NCBI GenBank assembly: GCA_023525715.1
Contig: CM042010.1
Span: forward strand, 61,555,729-61,619,728
Direction: 5' to 3'
Source: Cichorium intybus
Lineage: Eukaryota; Streptophyta; Magnoliopsida; Asterales; Asteraceae
DNA: 64,000 nucleotides
Shown here: one piece after another, positions 61,568 to 64,000 of the stretch
Layout: every line of letters begins with the position of its first letter
How positions within the stretch are numbered: the first letter of the stretch is position 1
Translations under genes and position numbers: made by a program
Notes under the pieces: generated by a model
What the model was told of the DNA's origin: nothing
The model's input: only the letters and a program-made list of their open reading frames with translations
The model's database searches: none

Positions 61568-62956
61568 CTATTCTTCCATTATCTCCATGAATGGTGTCTC
61601 GTCCTTGTTTTCTTGACAATAATTGCATTGGTGACGTGGAAAATGCATAATATGCTTGCATAATTGTTTTTTAATTTCTGCAGGTAGAACGGCAAGATGA
61701 TGCGAGAATGTTTCAAATGGTTCTTCAAATCGTTCTACGGCTTACATTCCTTCAGTTGATATTTCTGTGTCATTTGTTGTATATAACAGAAATGTTTTAC
61801 TGCAATAGTTTATCCTGACTTGTGATTTTTGATCTTTTCCGTTGCCTATTCTTGAAGAGGCTAAATAAACTCCTGCTAATGAAAAAATTAGATGATCTTG
61901 TGTTGGTGTTTCATGTGGAAGTTCGTCTTTAGTTGGCTTAGTTCCATTACTGATTCCCATGTATGCAAATGTAATGCTTGGAATTAGTAGCTGTGAGTCT
62001 TCATAAAAAAATGGATAGCTGGAATATAATTTAATGAATAAATCACGTTCCTTGGCAAAACGTGTTTTGTAATGGCGGATGACTGATTGAAAATTAGTTG
62101 GAAATTCACTTATGCACTGTAGGTTGTTTCCATTTAGGTAGATTGTATCGATGAATCCATGGGTGAAATATTCCCAAAGAGTCATTGGATCGGTAAGGTT
62201 GGCTAATAAGATTGCTTTTGGGCCTGGCTTTCTTATGACTGGGTAAAAGCCCATTAGTGAATGGACCTCTGTGTATGAGACTAGGCTGTCCCATAATTTT
62301 GCGAATTTTTCTGTGGTTGGTTTTTTCATTAATTCTTTTTCTTTTGTAAATGGTATAGCTTGTAGGGCTGCTTTGGCTGCTTTGGCAGCGTTTAACTGGT
62401 TTAAAGATTTTGGTTGTGGTTCTGTTTTTTGAAGGATTCCAAGGATGGTTGTTTTTGATGATTTTTCAACGGCTTCAGTTGTAACCGTTTTGTATGCTTC
62501 TCTGAATGCTGTTTCTGCTTCAGCTTTTGTTTTGTAACTTTTGTGTGTAACGTTCTTTCCAACGATATGAGAATTTGCAATTCCCCAATCGTTATAGATT
62601 CCTTTGTGTGGTCCGTTAAAAATAACGTACCATTTCTTCGTTTCCGCATCAGTTGATTGTTGATGAGTTTTGAATGTTTCTTGAGTGTTACATGTGGATG
62701 ATGATGGCTTCTCCTGTTGTTTATCGGAACTGTCTGATGAAATTTGCTGGATTGTTGGTGTAGGTGGAATGGTTGAACTGCCTGTTGACTTTTCTGCGTC
62801 TTCTTTGACTGGAGTGAACTGTGTTGACAATATATGCAGTGTTTGTTGGAGCTGTTCTTCTTCTTTCTTGATTGTTTCTAGTTGCTTCATCATGGCTACT
62901 TTTTGTTCTTGCTTCTGTTTTAGCTGGTGCTGGATTTGCTTCATAATGGCTTCCAT
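61568..62956 (-). pseudogene. Transactivator/viroplasmin, one nonsense codon
   Basis: Full 1389 nt with no frameshift, but a Gln codon is TAA at 61742-61744, removing the last 58 residues and the cysteine cluster. Confidence 0.93.
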
Positions 62957-64000
62957 TCTCTCGTCAATGTATCTGCTATGTGGTTGTGCTCACTCTTTAT
63001 GTACCTGTAATGTGTATAATTTGATGATACTTTCGTATCAATGTATACTTTTGATGATACTTTCGTATCACTGTATGCTTCGAATGGTTTAGGCAGAAGG
63101 TTTCCCGCGGTGTCTAAACCAAATAATATTTTTCCATGTATAATTGCTTTTAGGCATCCTGCCCATGTATCTTTTGATGCATCCGTTTCGACTATTAAAA
63201 AGTCGTCCGGTTGCGAGTTGTATACTGTTGGTAAAACATGAATTTTTTCTTTTATATTTTTGACTAAAATAGTATCTTCATTGGTCCAAGACCATGGTAT
63301 TTTTTCTGATATTTTCTTTTGTAAAATTCTTCTTTCATTTGCTAAATTTTTTAGAAAACCTTGTTCTGCGATGTAGTTTAAACAGCCAAGAAATCGTTGT
63401 ATTTGTTTCCGGTTTTCTAGTTTATCGGGAAATAAATACAATTTTTCTCGAACATTATCTGTTAAAGAAAGTTGTCCGTTTTCTTTGATTTTTAGTCCTA
63501 AATATTCAACTTTAGTTTGTAAAAGTTTAGATTTCTTTTTTGATAAAACTAAACCTTTTTCTTTAATTCTTTGTAAAACTTTAATAACTGCTTCAATGTG
63601 TAATTGTTCATTTCCATTGGTAAAAACAATAATATCATCAATATATGCAAGACATATTTGATCCAAACCATTTAAGGTTCAATCCATAAACCTTTGATAT
63701 ATTGCGGGTGCTTGTTTTAGACCAAATGGTAGAACGTTCCATTCGTAGTGTCGCTGAGGTGGACATGAAAAAGCCGTTAGTGGTTTCGTATCTTCGTGTA
63801 GTCGTAGTTGCCAATATCCTGATTTTGCATCAAATGTGCTAAAGTGTGTATTTCCTTTTAGTTTTTCTAAAATGTATTCTTTTCTTGGTAATTTATATGA
63901 ATCTCCAATAGTTGCATCATTCATTTTTTTATAATTAATAACCATTCTTCTTTTTCCTCGTTTTATTTCATTATGATTTTCTACATAAAAGGCGGGTGCA
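62941..64000 (-). pseudogene. Reverse transcriptase/RNase H (short form), partial at right edge
   Basis: RT motifs R-R-M-V-I-N-Y, F-D-A-K-S, L-P-F-G-L-K-Q-A-P and Y-I-D-D are present. A TGA at about 63676 interrupts the frame just after F-M-D, at the same place as in the copy at 48951. The following 241-aa ORF runs through a two-unit array to the RNase H tail. The protease lies beyond the window. Confidence 0.92.
63025..63070 (-). repeat. 30-bp hairpin array (2 units, minimal)
   Basis: Only two TGATAC-type units remain, still in frame. Smallest array in the window. Confidence 0.9.

Larger units (their letters stand above)
60797..64000 (-). mobile_element. Endogenous pararetrovirus copy, component A (short RNase H form), partial
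   Basis: P1 intergenic region, transactivator, shortest hairpin array, and RT running off the right edge. Confidence 0.92.

Overview
The window is plant nuclear DNA, probably from a dicot, made almost entirely of endogenous pararetrovirus (family Caulimoviridae). It carries repeated copies, on both strands, of a 30K-type movement protein, a coat protein with a C-x2-C-x4-H-x4-C knuckle, an aspartic protease/reverse transcriptase/RNase H polyprotein (YIDD box) and a viroplasmin/transactivator. Between genes lie intergenic regions with a TATA box, AATAAA and a primer-binding site (TGGTATCAGAGC) complementary to the 3' end of plant initiator tRNA-Met. There is no integrase and there are no LTRs. 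The species cannot be told. The only clearly non-viral DNA is a 526-bp hAT-type MITE (17691-18216) inside one RNase H copy.

Two kinds of viral unit occur. Component A reads intergenic region - PBS - movement protein - 79-aa coiled-coil protein - 48-53-aa protein - protease/RT/RNase H - transactivator. Component B has the same left and right parts, but the polymerase is replaced by a 104-aa protein, the 454-aa coat protein and a 129-aa repeat protein. No copy has both coat protein and RT. Both units come to roughly 5.9 kb. Either this was a two-component pararetrovirus whose components shared termini, or two deletion forms of one virus were amplified.

Layout: 1-3617 B (-); 3618-4605 scrambled leader pieces; 4604-8028 fragments of A (+); 8017-13004 A (+); 13005-13528 large palindrome; 13539-19336 A (+) with the MITE; 19360-22452 deleted A (-); 22453-24755 leader inversions; 25110-30381 A (-); 31101-32550 mixed fragments; 32551-38050 B (-), the best preserved; 38091-39999 chimera (-); 39988-45698 A (-); 45687-50077 A (-), 5' truncated; 50078-56172 B (+); 56758-60154 B (-), truncated; 60155-60796 inverted fragments; 60797-64000 A (-), running off the right edge.

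A tandem array of 30-bp units lies inside the RNase H region of A and in the repeat protein of B. Each unit contains an inverted repeat able to fold in RNA as a hairpin with a GAAA loop, in two versions related by a paired change. This array is also where A and B forms appear to have recombined. Most genes carry nonsense codons or frameshifts. Three transactivators, two movement proteins and one coat protein remain open at full length; no polymerase does.
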